DNA of 64,000 nucleotides, taken from positions 22,330,607 through 22,394,606 of the forward strand of contig NC_026656.2 of the NCBI RefSeq assembly GCF_000004075.3, given 5' to 3'. Under the pieces are notes generated by a model, which saw only the letters and a list, made by a program, of their open reading frames with translations, was not told the origin of the DNA and did not search any database. Positions 37,101-49,941 of this stretch are shown here, in pieces (the first letter of the stretch is position 1; each line of letters begins with the position of its first letter). This stretch comes from Cucumis sativus (lineage: Eukaryota; Streptophyta; Magnoliopsida; Cucurbitales; Cucurbitaceae). A program made the position numbers and the translations under genes.

Positions 37101-37464
37101 TCTCTATCTATCCTATTTGTTCTTTGCAGCAGCCATTGTGTTAAATTTGATAAGAGATTTATTAGAGAAGAAGGTAAGTCAGTATATTCCAATACCCACG
37201 GCAATGGCAATTCCATTCTATATCGGCCCATATTTTGCCATTGACATGTGCCTTGGAAGCTTGATATTGTTTGTGTGGGAAAAGATCAACAAGGCCAAAG
37301 CCGACGCTTTCGCACCTGCCGTTGCGTCCGGTCTGATATGTGGAGATGGAATATGGACATTGCCCAGGTCCATCCTTGCTTTGGCTGGAGTTAAGCCTCC
37401 CATTTGCATGAAGTTTCTATCAAGGACGGCAAATGTTAAGGTTACTACCTTCTTAGCAACATGA
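34107..37464 (+). CDS. YSL7-type metal-nicotianamine/oligopeptide transporter, copy 2 (678 aa)
   Basis: Six exons: 34107-34413, 35253-35410, 35514-35611, 35786-35920, 36036-36225 and 36316-37464; total 2037 nt. Exons 2-5 have exactly the same lengths as in copy 1, showing a tandem duplication. It carries the same OPT/YSL signatures ([56 protein letters not shown]). The last exon is 51 nt longer than in copy 1 because of an internal tandem duplication at 36571-36672, near residues 430-465. The exon 3 donor (gtcaga) is weaker than in copy 1. Intron 5 is 90 nt, in frame and free of stops. The predicted activity is as in copy 1; the substrate is unknown. Confidence 0.93.
34860..35115. repeat. Foldback-like repeat rich in GGGTTGG/CCAACCC, intron 1 of YSL copy 2
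   Basis: Words such as tcgggttgtacagggtcaa, caacccaaccacc, aacccaatct and aggttggataattcgagt form loosely inverted blocks. A similar composition occurs at 48440-48660. This matches a widespread class of plant interspersed foldback sequence. Ends are not defined. Confidence 0.45.
36571..36672 (+). repeat. 51-bp tandem duplication within YSL copy 2 exon 6
   Basis: The units 36571-36621 and 36622-36672 both begin ttgccac and continue in the same frame, encoding [17 protein letters not shown] then [16 protein letters not shown]. Copy 1 has only one such block (28860-28910). The reading frame is preserved. The units have diverged, so the duplication is not recent. Confidence 0.85.
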
Positions 37465-38650
37465 TGCTCTAGTTGACAAGCCAGGTAATATTTTAATTAT
37501 ATCCCAATGTTCGAAATATATTTTTAAATGTTTAAGTTTTTTTTTTATAGAAAAAAGTAACTTTTAAAATGTATTTCAAACAAATTTTATCATAATAGTT
37601 TTAATAAAAATAAGATTACGTGTACTATCAAACACCCAAAATATTTCAAATGAATTTGTGTTTAGTCAATATTCACAGATAAAATTAATCATGTATTAGG
37701 AACAATACAATACGTTGCTTGGAACTTACATTAGATGTGCTTGGATGCCTAGAATTGCTTTGACCATGATGCAATACAAACTCATATACTTATCCAAGAC
37801 TTCATTTTGATAATAATTTCTTTTTTTGTTTTGTTTTTAAAAATTAAATCTATTTTCTCCTCTCCATCATTGTTTTAGAATGATTTGTGTTTTTCTTAAA
37901 TACAAATGTAGAATTATTATCCAAATTAAAAAAAATAAAACAAAAGCAATTTTTTAAAATGCTATTTCTTTTAGTTTTCAAATCTTGACATTGTTTTTTA
38001 AACAAGATAACAAATGAAGTTGGAAATAGGGTCTATAAAATTAATTTTTTAAAAAATGGTTACCAAATAAGGGCCTTAGTCATAGGTACTTCAATGGTTG
38101 TCTAATCAAAATTTAAAGATAATTCCACGTTTGCAAGTGTAACCAATAATTAAATTTGGAAGGTTTATAGTTCAAAATAATAATAATAACAATGATAGTA
38201 ATAATAATGAAAAGGGAATAAAGAATATGAGAGTACAATTTTGTACAAAATATATGTAAAATTGAAGGCTGGAAGTGAGGATGGTTAGAACAAAAAGAGG
38301 CTTTTCTCCAAACTCCGAAGTATAAAAGCTTGGGGATAGACGCAGCCACCCAACAAAGAACTCGAGCAATTTAAAGATTCAATACTCACATTTTAAACCT
38401 GAACCTGATCATGAAATTGAAGCTTAGATTTGAATGATCTTCTATGAATTTTGCAATTAACTTCTGAAACAGTAATTATATAGCCTTTGCTTCAAGAAAA
38501 AAGAAAAAAGAAAAAAGAAATAAATATATCTATTTTAAATATGTTATACAGTTTGTAGGACAAGAAGACCGAGATATTTTAATGCTTTTTTTTAAAAAAA
38601 AATCACAATTAAACGAGAGGAAATCTAAAGGTTGGAGATCTGCATGTACC
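37465..38650. other. Convergent 3' region between YSL copy 2 and the M50B-like gene
   Basis: The two genes end tail to tail. The sequence is AT-rich with (aat)n-like and gaaaaaa-type simple runs (38175-38210 and 38499-38519). No additional gene is supported. Confidence 0.45.
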
Positions 38651-41600
38651 TTAAGATAGAATGACAAGACCAAGATATATTGAAGCACATAAGAAGATAA
38701 ATGATATCATTCCCCTGCAAAAGTGATCGTTCAAATTATTAAATGGATGAGTGGTGAGTGGAGAATTGATGCAAAATCATGAACATCTTGACATATCAAC
38801 CTTCTATAATGAATAATGATCCTATTAAAACAAGAACTTTTGGATTATATTTCATTTCATTTTAATGCGGTAGTGCATGATTAGATTATTTGTGGCTATG
38901 TTATCCCAAAGATTGAGATGTTAATTACCAAATGACTCCCCAACCAATTCCATTACAAGGGCATGGACACAGTTCCGCAAACTTCTCAGCATCGCTCGAA
39001 TTGACTCTTCGTGAAATCAAATCATCATATATATCTGCATGAGTTAGGAAGGATAAACCATATGAATTTCATATACTAACATTCTAGATTACTACTACTA
39101 CTAGTATTAGGGACGACCCATTCTTAGCCACTTAAATGATTATTGACCTTATCTCACAAAAAAAAATGAAATCTAACTTTATGTTTACATCAAAACACAC
39201 TCTGCTTTTCATGTATCACGTTAGGAATACTATGACTATCGTGGTCTTAATGTAATGGTCACTATCACGTTTTTCACATTTCTCCACTCCAATGCAATAT
39301 TCATGGCAAAAACACAACAAAATGAGGAAAATAAAGATTGCAATAGACATGGTCATCGTGTTAGGGATATGATAGATATGGTCATTCCTAACACAACAGT
39401 GTACAAAAGTGGTAGTGCACTTAGACGTAAGTAGAATGTTAGATTTCATTTGTTTGTGATGGTTAGGTCATTAATCATTTAGGGAGTTGAGAATGAGACA
39501 TCTATACAAAATTCTCATATATTGTAGAGAAGATTTATGATATTATACCGTAAACTGAAAACAAACTGTTCATGACACCTGCAAAACATCAACATAAAAG
39601 TAAGCAGCCCTTCTTTATCCAGTGAGGAAAATAATATCCATTAAAAGAAGACAGTTATTATTGCAGGCTATAATGTATACCAATGAAAAGAATGACATAA
39701 CGAAGTATGCGAACTGTAGTCGTTTCTTGTAGAACCCAAACCACCGCAAGGAAAATAATGAATCCTGAGGTATTCAGTTAGTGAATGTCAATGTTAAGAG
39801 CAATAAAAGTAGTGTTCTATAAACTTCAGTTCCTAGGAAAAAGATCATGAGAACGCTTACCAACACAAAGTCCTCTAAGCGTCCACTGTGTAAAAAGTTT
39901 AACAGAGAGGTAAGAAATTGATAGTAATTAATAATGTATAATGAAATCATTTCTTGCTCATTTTTTTCCTTACATTTTTAGCAATGAAGAGGACAACAAG
40001 AAGAGCTAAACCCAAGCAACCCGCTGCAATTCTAGCGGTGAGAAGATTGGTTGATGCGAGAATCATAGCCATTCCCCAAAATGATGATCCAAGATCTAGG
40101 TTGAAGTGAACGAATGAATAATATAAATGGCAGTTCCACAAAAAGAGAGAAAAAGGTTGTAAATGTTTTTCCAAATTATGATTGTAAAGAAGCAGTTGTC
40201 TAAGAAAAACTAAAATAATCTTCTAAGTACGAACTTGAAACCTCATTCATCTTCTGGAAGATAGTAGGGGCGGGTGGCATGGTGAATAACTTGTACTGAC
40301 TTTCGTTACTTTTAAAATTAATTTAGATTGTCAGCATATGTACGTTTTTCTCTATAATGCAGAATGGAGGAATGCATGCACACTCAATTTCAAAACATGA
40401 TCGGCTGCAAATCTTACTGCTTATCAGCGAATATAAAAAGAAGTGGAATAGGAAAATTACATCCTGCAGGCAAAATCAACCAATATGCACCACCACGTGT
40501 TTGAGTTACTCCTCCCTCGTTTGCATGAACCTGGATTCCTTCCACCTGCAAATAAACTGGGTATATCAACTTCCTCTAGGTGCATTAATCACAAACCAAG
40601 GATATCTATAAAGAGATAGCATATTGACTTCAAACATACTTAACAAATGATCACTATTTAAGGGTTTCCTGAACTAAAAAGATACCCACACGAGGGTAAT
40701 TGATGAAATTGATAACTGTATCATAGCAGTGAAGATGCCTTGTATTTAAGGAAACAAGTTGGCATGAATGAATGCTAAATGGAAATTTCTAAAAATTCGG
40801 GCAAGTTAACTTGAATAGGAGATGATGGAAAAGAATCTGGAAAATAGGATGATAGGAGACCCCCACCGGCACCTCGAAGAACCTTAAACCAATATTGGAA
40901 TGGACGGATATCTCAGTGGTCCTTATAGCCAATTCATATTCTACATCTAGTGGCGGCAGAAGAATCTTACTGGAAAAAAACATCCGCTACCTATCTTTTT
41001 GAGCTTAAACTTCAGCCTCCCATATAATGAAACTAAATACAATTCATTAAACAAGTTGGGATCACAAACACAGTAGGCACTTGTAATGTAACAAAAGAGA
41101 GTACTATAAGTTCAAAAACTACTTTTAGCAGATTGATTGATAAAGCCAACTCTCATGGATATCTTGATTATGGATCTTTTATCATTAACATACCTAGTCT
41201 TACTACCAAAAAAAAAAAAAAAAGGAAGAAAGGTTCAAGATGCCTCTAGACATCTCAAATATTTCTTTCTCAATGTGGCTCCAACAGGGTTTGCAGAGCT
41301 CCTATTATGATTCTCTATTATTCTTATAATTGTTTGGTTCTACTCTGATAATTTTCATTTGAGATTAATGGTAAGAAATATAACCAATTGAATGTAGGAC
41401 TGGGTTTTGAAATGGTCCATAAAGGTAGCCTTCTACCCTAATATCTGCATCCTTTGTTAGAAAGCTAAGAAAACAATTGCCACCTTTCAGAATGAAATTT
41501 TTATCAAGTTCAATTGACCCTACAACCTTCACAGCAGAACAAAGGATTGAATAGTTTATCAACCTCCCACATTGGCAAATCCTTCAACAAACAGCGTCAT

Positions 41601-42520
41601 GCTATTTATTTGGGGGACAAACCTCAAGAGGATCCTTTGGTCAATTAGGAAATAAAGAAACTTCAGGGTGTGAAGAAACAAGAAAGTTCGGGAGATCATG
41701 GGGATTTCATAGACCTTTTACTTCTTAAATCCATGATTTTTCTAGAAAGAAGTTTCAAGGCAAGTTACCTCAGAACTTCAGAAATAAACTACATCAATAG
41801 CTAACTCAAAACACAATAAGAAATACGCAGAGAACATCATGTTTCCTTCACTATGCCCTTTGAGCATTATGGTAAAGGCGTAGCCAGCTAAAAAAAATAT
41901 ATAGTTAGAGTAGAAATATGATATCTCTTGTTATATAAGAAAATAAAACAATGCCAACGCAATATGTTCCATTTCAATCACCACAGCAAATAGAAGTGAA
42001 GATAAAATATATACCTCACCACAGGTAAGCTTACAAGCTATTGCATGACTTGCTTCGTGCAGGAAAACAGTAATGAGCTTAAAAGGAGTGATTATAAACG
42101 TCCTCCATAGCTGTCACATTCAGAGGGAGAAAATCAATATCCATCGAGCAAATAATGAAGGCAAGAAAAAAGCTTGCTCGGTTGGGATGCACAATAAGGA
42201 TTCCACTTCAAGAATACTCAAGGAAACATCTGTACCTTTTTGTAAAAAAAATTAGAATCCAAAAGCTACTAGTAAGTTCCATCAAGTTCTCAAGCTCTCT
42301 AACTACGTCAGATATCTAATTTCATTTTCTAGGGGGGAAAATTTTGTTTGGGTGGTTGGAAACCATGTCATACAAGGACAATGATAAAACATGAAGGAAA
42401 TTGAGTTCTTCAGAATTTGAATATCCCCACTCAGTTCAAGCCTAGTATTTCGATCTGTATCTGTCTGCGGTCAGCTAAGAAGGCTGAGAATACAGGCAGA
42501 AATATAATGTTAATTAACCT

Positions 42521-42556
<36 letters not shown>

Positions 42557-42950
42557 ATCTTAATTTGAATTCTTCAAATACTTAGGCACCTACATAACTC
42601 AAACACGGTGTTTAAGAGGATTAACAAGAAATACCCAAGTTCAAGTAGATTTTTGGTCAGAGAAGAACGCAACCTTAAATGGAGACTAGATAACAGGGAA
42701 GAACCACGACCTAAGTCGGATTAAACAGTTAACTTCTCAGCATCAAACACAAACTTAAAAATCAATCAAAATTCACAGAATCATACAAATCCACAACTGA
42801 AAACGAGCTTAAAAAAACAAATAAAATAAACGGAAATAGAAATACTGCAGCGAAGCTTACCGCGAGGATTACAAGAGTGAACACCCCAATGGTTACTAAG
42901 AAGAGAACCTGATCACGGTGACAGCAATTCCTAAGCTCCCAATTCGGCAT
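38651..42950 (-). CDS. Peptidase M50B-like membrane protein (233 aa)
   Basis: Nine exons on the minus strand, in transcript order: 42861-42950, 42015-42110, 40461-40545, 39974-40095, 39861-39885, 39681-39764, 39549-39578, 38929-39034 and 38651-38714; total 702 nt. The protein begins MPNWELRNCCHRDQVLFLVT, enters a membrane segment near residues 14-32, then carries FLHEASHAIACKLTCGE with the zinc-binding HExxH motif at about residues 48-52. Later segments include GSSFWGMAMILASTNL, RYVILFIGVMNSLFSVYDIY and a final hydrophobic LCASIYLGLVILS. This is the conserved plant M50B-like family (site-2-protease-related fold). The usual second metal ligand of M50 enzymes was not identified, and proteolytic activity is unproven. 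It is probably in an internal membrane. Confidence 0.93.
42525..42554. repeat. (TC)n microsatellite
   Basis: Fifteen perfect TC dinucleotides, in intron 1 of the M50B-like gene. Likely polymorphic. Confidence 0.95.
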
Positions 42951-44214
42951 TCTCCTTCAATCTAGGAGCCTTAAACAGAAAGTCGCCGGAGGTACAGAGG
43001 GAAAGAGACGATTCAAAAGTGTAGAAGGAAGGAAGGAAAGTTTTGGTTGAAATGTAAGAAAGGCAATAGGCGTTGAGAGAAGAAAAAAACTGATGAAAAT
43101 GATGAATATTGGAGGAGAAGAAGAGTATGTGATTGGTCAAAAATGAGCATTGGAGAAGTCTTCTTTGTCTTTTTCTACTCTTTTATAATTCAAAGCAGTT
43201 TAACCACCAAGACAAGACGCGGCCAATTCAAATTCTCATTTTTTCAATTTGCGCATTACATTCAAATTGTCACAATTTTGATAGACCCTAAAGTTAATAC
43301 TCTTCTCCTTTCAGCTTACAGTTTTCTTAGCTTCTTTTTAAAACAACTCTTTTTCAAAAATATATCAATTAGTGATTTTCTTGATCCCACACACGTACAA
43401 CATATTTTGATTTCTTGATCTAAAGGTTTTCTCAACATCTTTGACCAAAATCTTTAAAAAGCAATCTTCAAATCGCTTTTAAATTTTTTGTTTGAAGTTC
43501 ATCGAACTCTACCTATAAATAGGAGTTTTCACTCTCTTATGAAATTATCGAAGGACGCGTTCAAGAAGAAACTAAACAAATACTTTGATGATTAAACAAA
43601 TACCTTGGGAAAACTTCAATTATCTTAAGCAAGAAAATCTAATATCTTCAAAATATTCAAATGTAGAAGTCAGGAAAACATGATATTTAGTAATAACAAT
43701 ACTATTACTGAATAGTACCAGTCTAGGGGGTGTCATCTAAACTAATGTAAAATATTTAGCATTCTTACAATATTATACTCATTTGAATCTTGATAAATAA
43801 ATCTGTTTATTTGAGTACAAAAGCACTTCAGAAGTAGATGATATCCACCGAACTTGATTATTAATGTTATAGTGTTCAATTTTCTCGTGGCTTTCCTTAG
43901 CTAACAACCTAGTCTTTAACTAAAATAACGACTTAAAAGTAAAATAATTTATTTTACTTTTTTTTTATCAAAATTATATAGATCTTAAGTTTAAATAATT
44001 TCTCTATTTAACTTTTTTATATATATATAAAAAAAAAACTCTTTTTGATTACATTTAAAATATTAATTGATAGTGGGCTTATAAATCAAAACTAAAAGGT
44101 TAAACGTCAAGTTGTTTGAATGTGACCCATATTTCCATATTTCCTCTTCCTTTTATTTTCACAAAGTTCATTTGTTTGGATTATATGTTTATTTATTTGG
44201 AGAGAATAAGTGTA

Positions 44215-44370
44215 TGATCCAATTATGAGTTATGTAATAGATTTCTATCACTGTTTATTAATATCACTGGTAAAAGTATATCGGTGTGTATCAATATTTA
44301 TTATTAATAGAATCTGAATTTTTACTAATATTTTAGATATTTTGTCAAATTTACTAATTTTTATAATTGT
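44215..44370. repeat. Diverged foldback repeat copy
   Basis: The words tttctatcactgtttatta, atatcactggtaaaagtat and ttactaatattttagatat are related to the family centre and arms, but the inverted structure is weak. Confidence 0.4.
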
Positions 44371-44759
44371 CCTACTCGACAATACTTTAGGTTTGATAGA
44401 TTTGGGCCTTTTCGTTTCAATTTCCTTTGGTGACTGTTAGGGTTCATCTTTTCGAGTCACATACACAACTTTGTTCTTAGATTTTGACAATTTTTTTTTT
44501 TTTTGTATTAACCTTTATATTTTAAGTATTTTTTATTGTAATAGACTTACTTAAAATGCAGAGAGAGCATTCACTTTTCGAATAAGTGCTAAAAATAAAT
44601 TAATTTTAACATTTATAACAGGACTATATCTATTAAGAGATTAGAGAAATGTACATCTTTAACGATGACATTTATTTTATTAAATATAAAATTATAACAT
44701 ATTTAGAATGCATTATATTTTTTTTCAAAAAACCTATCATACTCGTATTTTATAGAGGA

Positions 44760-44969
44760 GTAGTTGCAAATATAGTAATTAGATTCAAAATAATTAACTA
44801 TATAACAACGTTTTTAAAAAATTTGCAAACTTAGCAAAATCTGTCAAAAGCTATCACTAATAAACCATAAGAGTCTATCAGCAATAGAAAACTATCATTG
44901 ATATATTTTACTATATTTGTAATTTTTTAAAATGTGGTTATATACTTACTTATTATTCTTAAAATTGTC
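44760..44969. repeat. Dispersed AT-rich foldback (MITE-like) repeat, well-preserved copy
   Basis: The left arm gttgcaaatatagtaatta, then actatataacaacgttttt and atttgcaaacttagcaaaat, runs in the same order as the copy at 4213-4458. The right arm ggttatatacttacttatt is an approximate reverse complement of the left. The centre has tatcactaataaaccataag and agaaaactatcattgatat. Confidence 0.7.
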
Positions 44970-47900
44970 AAACATTATAATTACCTTTTTATAAATCTAT
45001 ACAAAAATTTATTAGACATTTTTTGAAGTTTAGTTACCCCGTAAACATATATATATATAAAAGTTCATCGGCTAAAATTTATAATCTTTTGTTCACTTTG
45101 TTCCCCACACATAAAGCTTTTGGTTCCATTATTAGCCCTAGATTCGCCATTCATTTATCATAGTAATATAGATTTACTAAATTACATAATCGTGATTAGA
45201 ACGTGAGTAAATGAACAACCAGAAGGTGAGAGATTGAACCTTCGATCTCTAAAAACGAAAACTATATCGATACTCGTGATACAAACTAATTAGATTCATT
45301 ATTCAAAAGAGTATAAAAGTGATTAGACAAACTAAACAGTTGAGATAACTACTTATTTATCTAATACAAAAACAAATTAGACAAGTAGACACAAGTAGAT
45401 TGGAGAGTGGCATATATTCATTGAATTTGTTGGAAACCTAAAAGGTGAAAAAAGGAATGATAGAAGAAGGGACGCATCCAAGTTGTTGTTTCAACTTGAA
45501 GCATCCTATACTATTATTTATTATCTATTTTCCCTATATGGGCCATCAATTTTGCCTTTAATTTTTAAACATAGGCTTTTTAAATTTATGTCTTTGGCCT
45601 TCATATCTTATCAACATGTGTTGTTCAATCTTTACCCTCAAACCCTCATGGCTTACTTCTAAACTGCCCCCACCTATCTAAATCTTACCTTTTCTTTCTC
45701 AATTATAATTAATTCTCTCTATCTTCCTTAATTATTTCAAATACACATCCAAATTAATAATATTAAAGTTAACGTGAAATGAAGAATTCAACGTCAATTT
45801 TAAGATTTACAGTATAAAGTATAGATTATGTCGTTTGAGTTATGATTAGTTATATATTTGCATTCCAAAGTAGAATAATTCATCCTAATTTAAATCTTCG
45901 ATTAATAAAATTTTGACCCTTAAATTTTATATATAATGAATAATGAATAGATTTGAGATGAAAAGTATATAAAATTATTTACATGTTAATTATATGATTA
46001 TTTTATTTAGTTATTTATGTGTTATTGATTTTCTTTGAAAGAAAACAAAACTTTTTTTTTTTTTGAGGAAGGAAAAATTGTATCCCCGATATCTAATACT
46101 ATTAAGAACTTTGGTTGAATTATTATATTGTCGTCTAGAGCTTTACATAATTTGTACCATATCACATGATCATGATGTACTAATTCGAATATTTCAAGGG
46201 AATACAAAATGATGAATTAGTACCATGGTAAATTATTGTTTGTTTCTTTTCAAAAAGAAAAAAAAGTATGATGAAAAATAAGTTTGTTGTTATTATTAGT
46301 AATAGGTAGAAATTATCTATTTTTTCTTTCTAAAATTCACATCAACTCTAATATGAAAATGGTGGTAAATCACAAAAATGTTTAAAAATATTTATAAAAT
46401 ATAGTAAAATTAATAATCGAAGTTTATCTATGTTATCTAAAGTGGTCGCTAACTTATCGGTCCCGAACGAGGGAGAAAATGGAAAAAAAGAAAAAAAGGA
46501 ATCACTACTTTTTGACATATTATTAGTAATAATGCCACAATAATTGTGGTTTAGAATTGAACTTTTTATTTTATTTTATTTTTGGTGTCAATGTCAAACA
46601 AAGAAAAGCTTAAGGATCAACAAAATAATATTAAATTGTTAAATTTTAGTTTAAGAAAAGCTTGAAATTTTTTTGTTTAAAAGTTATATGATATTTATTT
46701 ATTTTAAAACCAAAATTTTTATCATAGTAATTTTTGTCAAATATTGTATTTTGATAATTTTTTAGAGACTATAGGATCGTTTACCTTTTAATTTCATTAA
46801 TTACTTCTTCGCTATAGTAGTTTTTTACTTTTAATTTGATACTTTTTTTAATTTAAATATAATAATCGATATTTCAATTAATTTTGTAATTTGTTAAAAT
46901 TGTAATTAGGGGTAATAATCAACATTAATTAAAACCTTCTTATGATCAACTAGTGCATGCAAATTTATAAAATTAGTGTAATTTGGTAACATTAATATTG
47001 ATTTATAAAGTATAAGTAACACTTCTGAAGGTAAGTAAAATACATTTGATGAGAAAATAGTGAAACTAGAAAGGAGTTCATAATGATATATCAACTAACT
47101 TTGGTACAAATTGAGGGGTTTTTATGATTAAATGACATGATGGGTTGTGATAAGGACTTAAAAAAGATAGAGAAATAATTCGTTTAGAATGAAAAAAGAA
47201 TATATTTGGTGTGAAATTAAAGGTGTTGTTTTTTAGGGACAAAAAGTGGTGAGATAAAAAGCCATTTGTGTGTGTGTGTGTTTCAAGGCCCCATTCTTGA
47301 ATATAACCTCTCTTATTCCATTGCCATTCCCACTATCATATCAAGTAAATCAAAATAATTGATGCTAAACTTTATATTCTTTCTTTACAGATTAATTCCC
47401 ATCAATTATTTCATTTTTCTCTTACATTTTGTTTGTTCGTTTTATCGTTAAAATTTAAGAAATAGACTATTAGAAAACGAACACTTAATTTTCTCGTGAA
47501 TTTAATCAAAGGATGTAACAATTTCTAGGAATAATTAAAAACAATTAAATAAATATTGTTCGTTCTAAATTCAAATGTATATATATATAGGATATTCAAA
47601 ATGTTAATCATATTGCTACAAGTTAATTAACCAACCAATCAAAGATAGGTCCCATAGCTACTTTTAGTAATAAAGGAGGTTGAAAGACTCAAAAAGAATA
47701 TTAACTCATAAAGTTTATCACATGAATACAAAACAAGTAAGGGAGCCACTTGATTATGTTGTATCAATGTAATATTAATTTATGTTAGTTTGATTTACGA
47801 TGTTTGACTACGTACACGTTTATTTTGTACTATAAATCAATGTTGTGTATACATTTCACACATGAGATCAATACTTAACTTGTATTTCTTCTTCTTTAGA

Positions 47901-48439
47901 TTATATATTTTTTATTATAAGAAGTCAAAACATTTTAGTAGCATTCACACATATATTCCACCTAACCTATGCTTGGTGAGTAGAGACTTATGATTGACTA
48001 TAAATATAATTGAATAGAGCATAATCCAACTCACTAGGTATAGATCTACAATATTGATACGAAATATTCCATCATATATTATCTTCCCAATATTTAATTT
48101 CAATATTAGTCAAATGCATATTTGCCAATTTCAGTCTAATTTGGTACATAAAATACAAATTATTATCTTCAAAAAAGTTTGGTTCGATCTTCTAGGAAAG
48201 TAGTAGTAGTAATAATCTACGTAAAATAAATAGGAAAATTGCAAAGATAAGATGGGAGATTTAAAGCAAAAGTTACAAATTCCTTGATTGTTAGCTATAT
48301 TACATGATAAAAAGCTAATAGAATTTCAATCTATTTATTTATGCACTGTAGCGTATGAAACGGAAGAATAAAAAATTAGCCTTCAACTAGTATAATATTA
48401 ATATCATCAACGAGGATGTAAGAATAACTCGACAACTAA

Positions 48440-48660
48440 GATGGTCCAATCCATATTATATGAGTTGGATTAAGTTAGTTTAAAATGTGAGTTGAAAATT
48501 TTGGTTGGGTTGAAAAATTCGGATTAACTTAACCCAACCCATATTTTAAGGATTGAATTATGTTGGGTCCGTAGATAAAATACAACCGTTAAAATATGGG
48601 TTAGATTTGAAATACAATTCAAATCAGTTAGTTGCAACCCACAACCGTATAAGCTAAACA
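48440..48660. repeat. Foldback-like repeat rich in GGGTTGG/AACCCAACCC
   Basis: Contains ttggttgggttgaaaaattc, aacttaacccaacccatatt and tgttgggtccgtag in loosely inverted blocks, comparable with 34860-35115. Confidence 0.45.
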
Positions 48661-49149
48661 GTTTACATTCCTACCATCGACTTTAATACAAAGCAAGTAG
48701 TTGTGTTTGTGCCGAATATATTTAATTTTATAATTGACTTGTTAATTCTTGAAATATTAAGTTAAGTTCATAATTAAATACATGTACTAAGTTAAAATTA
48801 TACTTATTTTAGCAAAAATTAGGAGTTTTTTAACCCAAAAAAATTGCGATTGCCATTTAAAATAATATTGTAAATTGTTTTTGTTTAAATTTTCCCGTGA
48901 GAACAAATAATTGGTTTAAGAAATTCGTCCATGGCCGGTTCTTATTAAACTCTCTGAGAACCTCTTCACCCAACCATTGCTCGTTACCAAAATTTGGAAT
49001 CTCTTATTTCGGCCGCTCAGTCTCTTCTCAATTCTCTCCTTCATCTTCTTCATCTTCTTCTTCTTCCTTTCATTTTACAATTAATTTCTGTTCTTCGTTT
49101 TTATGCTCATCATTACAATCTCCAATTCCTGCTCTTCATTTCCATTGCA

Positions 49150-49941
49150 ATGGCCATCGAAACCGCCGTTTCTTCTGACATTCCCGTTCCCGCAATGAGC
49201 CCTAGAATTTCATTCTCTCACGATTTCTCCCACACCGAACCTATCCCCGTCGAACAACGCCCTAATTCCCGATCCAAATCCTCCGGTTTCGGTTCCAGCT
49301 TCGATTTCGATTTCTGCATTCCTGAATGTTCCGATCACGAATCCTCCTCCGCCGATGAAATTTTCTCTCAAGGAAAAATCCTTCCACTCGAAATCAAGAA
49401 GAAACCCGAAGACCAGCGACTCGAACACTCTTCTTTAAATCATCATTCTCCTCCATTGACGCGGACGAAATCGCTCGATCTCAATCCGGAGAAATGCTTG
49501 AAGAAAAATCCATCGTTGAAGGAAATCAAGGGTACGGGGAGTGATTCTGAAGAGAAACAAAATACTAATTCTAATTCCAAATCCTTTTGGCGTTTCAAAA
49601 GAAGCAGTAGTTGTGGGTCTGGTTATACTCGTAGCTTATGTCCTTTACCGCTTCTCTCACGAAGCAATTCCACTGGCTCTGCTTCCAATAATATGAAGCG
49701 ATCGCCATTGTCCAAAGACGGTGTAAATCAAAAGCAAAGCTCTCATAGAAATGGGTTGAAAAATTCGCAGCAGTGTTCGTCTTCTTCATCAACGGGATTT
49801 CAGAAACCTCCATTGAACAAGGTACATGGTTCGTACGGAAATGGAATTAAAGTAAACCCTATTTTAAATGTTCATTCTGCGAATCTTTTTGGTTTAGGTT
49901 CAATATTCTCTTCTGCCATTGATAGAAGCAAGAAAAAGTGA
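49150..49941 (+). CDS. DUF1645 plant protein (263 aa)
   Basis: A single exon. I start at 49150 (gcaATGGCC, a good plant context) giving MAIETAVSSDIPVPAMSPRI, the usual opening of this family. An in-frame ATG at 48994 would add 52 hydrophobic, leucine-rich residues that are probably translated leader. Family blocks are present: SPRISFSHDFS near residues 17-28, SSADEIFSQGKILPLEIKKK near 66-85, FWRFKRSSSCGSG near 146-158, and LPLLSRSNSTGSA near 166-178. The remainder is Ser/Asn/Lys-rich and probably disordered. The block order matches DUF1645 (Pfam PF07816), a plant-only family with no settled biochemical role; some members are linked to stress responses. A possible poly(A) signal (AATAAA) lies at 50092. 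Confidence 0.88.
   Translation: MAIETAVSSDIPVPAMSPRISFSHDFSHTEPIPVEQRPNSRSKSSGFGSSFDFDFCIPECSDHESSSADEIFSQGKILPLEIKKKPEDQRLEHSSLNHHSPPLTRTKSLDLNPEKCLKKNPSLKEIKGTGSDSEEKQNTNSNSKSFWRFKRSSSCGSGYTRSLCPLPLLSRSNSTGSASNNMKRSPLSKDGVNQKQSSHRNGLKNSQQCSSSSSTGFQKPPLNKVHGSYGNGIKVNPILNVHSANLFGLGSIFSSAIDRSKKK

Larger units (their letters stand above)
42951..49149. other. Gene-poor AT-rich intergenic region
   Basis: Begins with the promoter and leader of the M50B-like gene (to about 43.2 kb). It holds foldback repeat copies at 44215-44370 and 44760-44969 and a GGGTT/AACCC-rich repeat at 48440-48660. A patch at 45220-45260 (gagattgaaccttcgatctc) resembles a tRNA-derived repeat box but is too short to call. 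No coding region is supported. Confidence 0.5.

Noticed and set aside
48994..49149. N-terminal extension of the DUF1645 protein (52 residues)
   Set aside because: Leu/Ser-rich from CT-rich leader sequence; the family begins at the MAIETAVSS-type start, which also has better initiation context.
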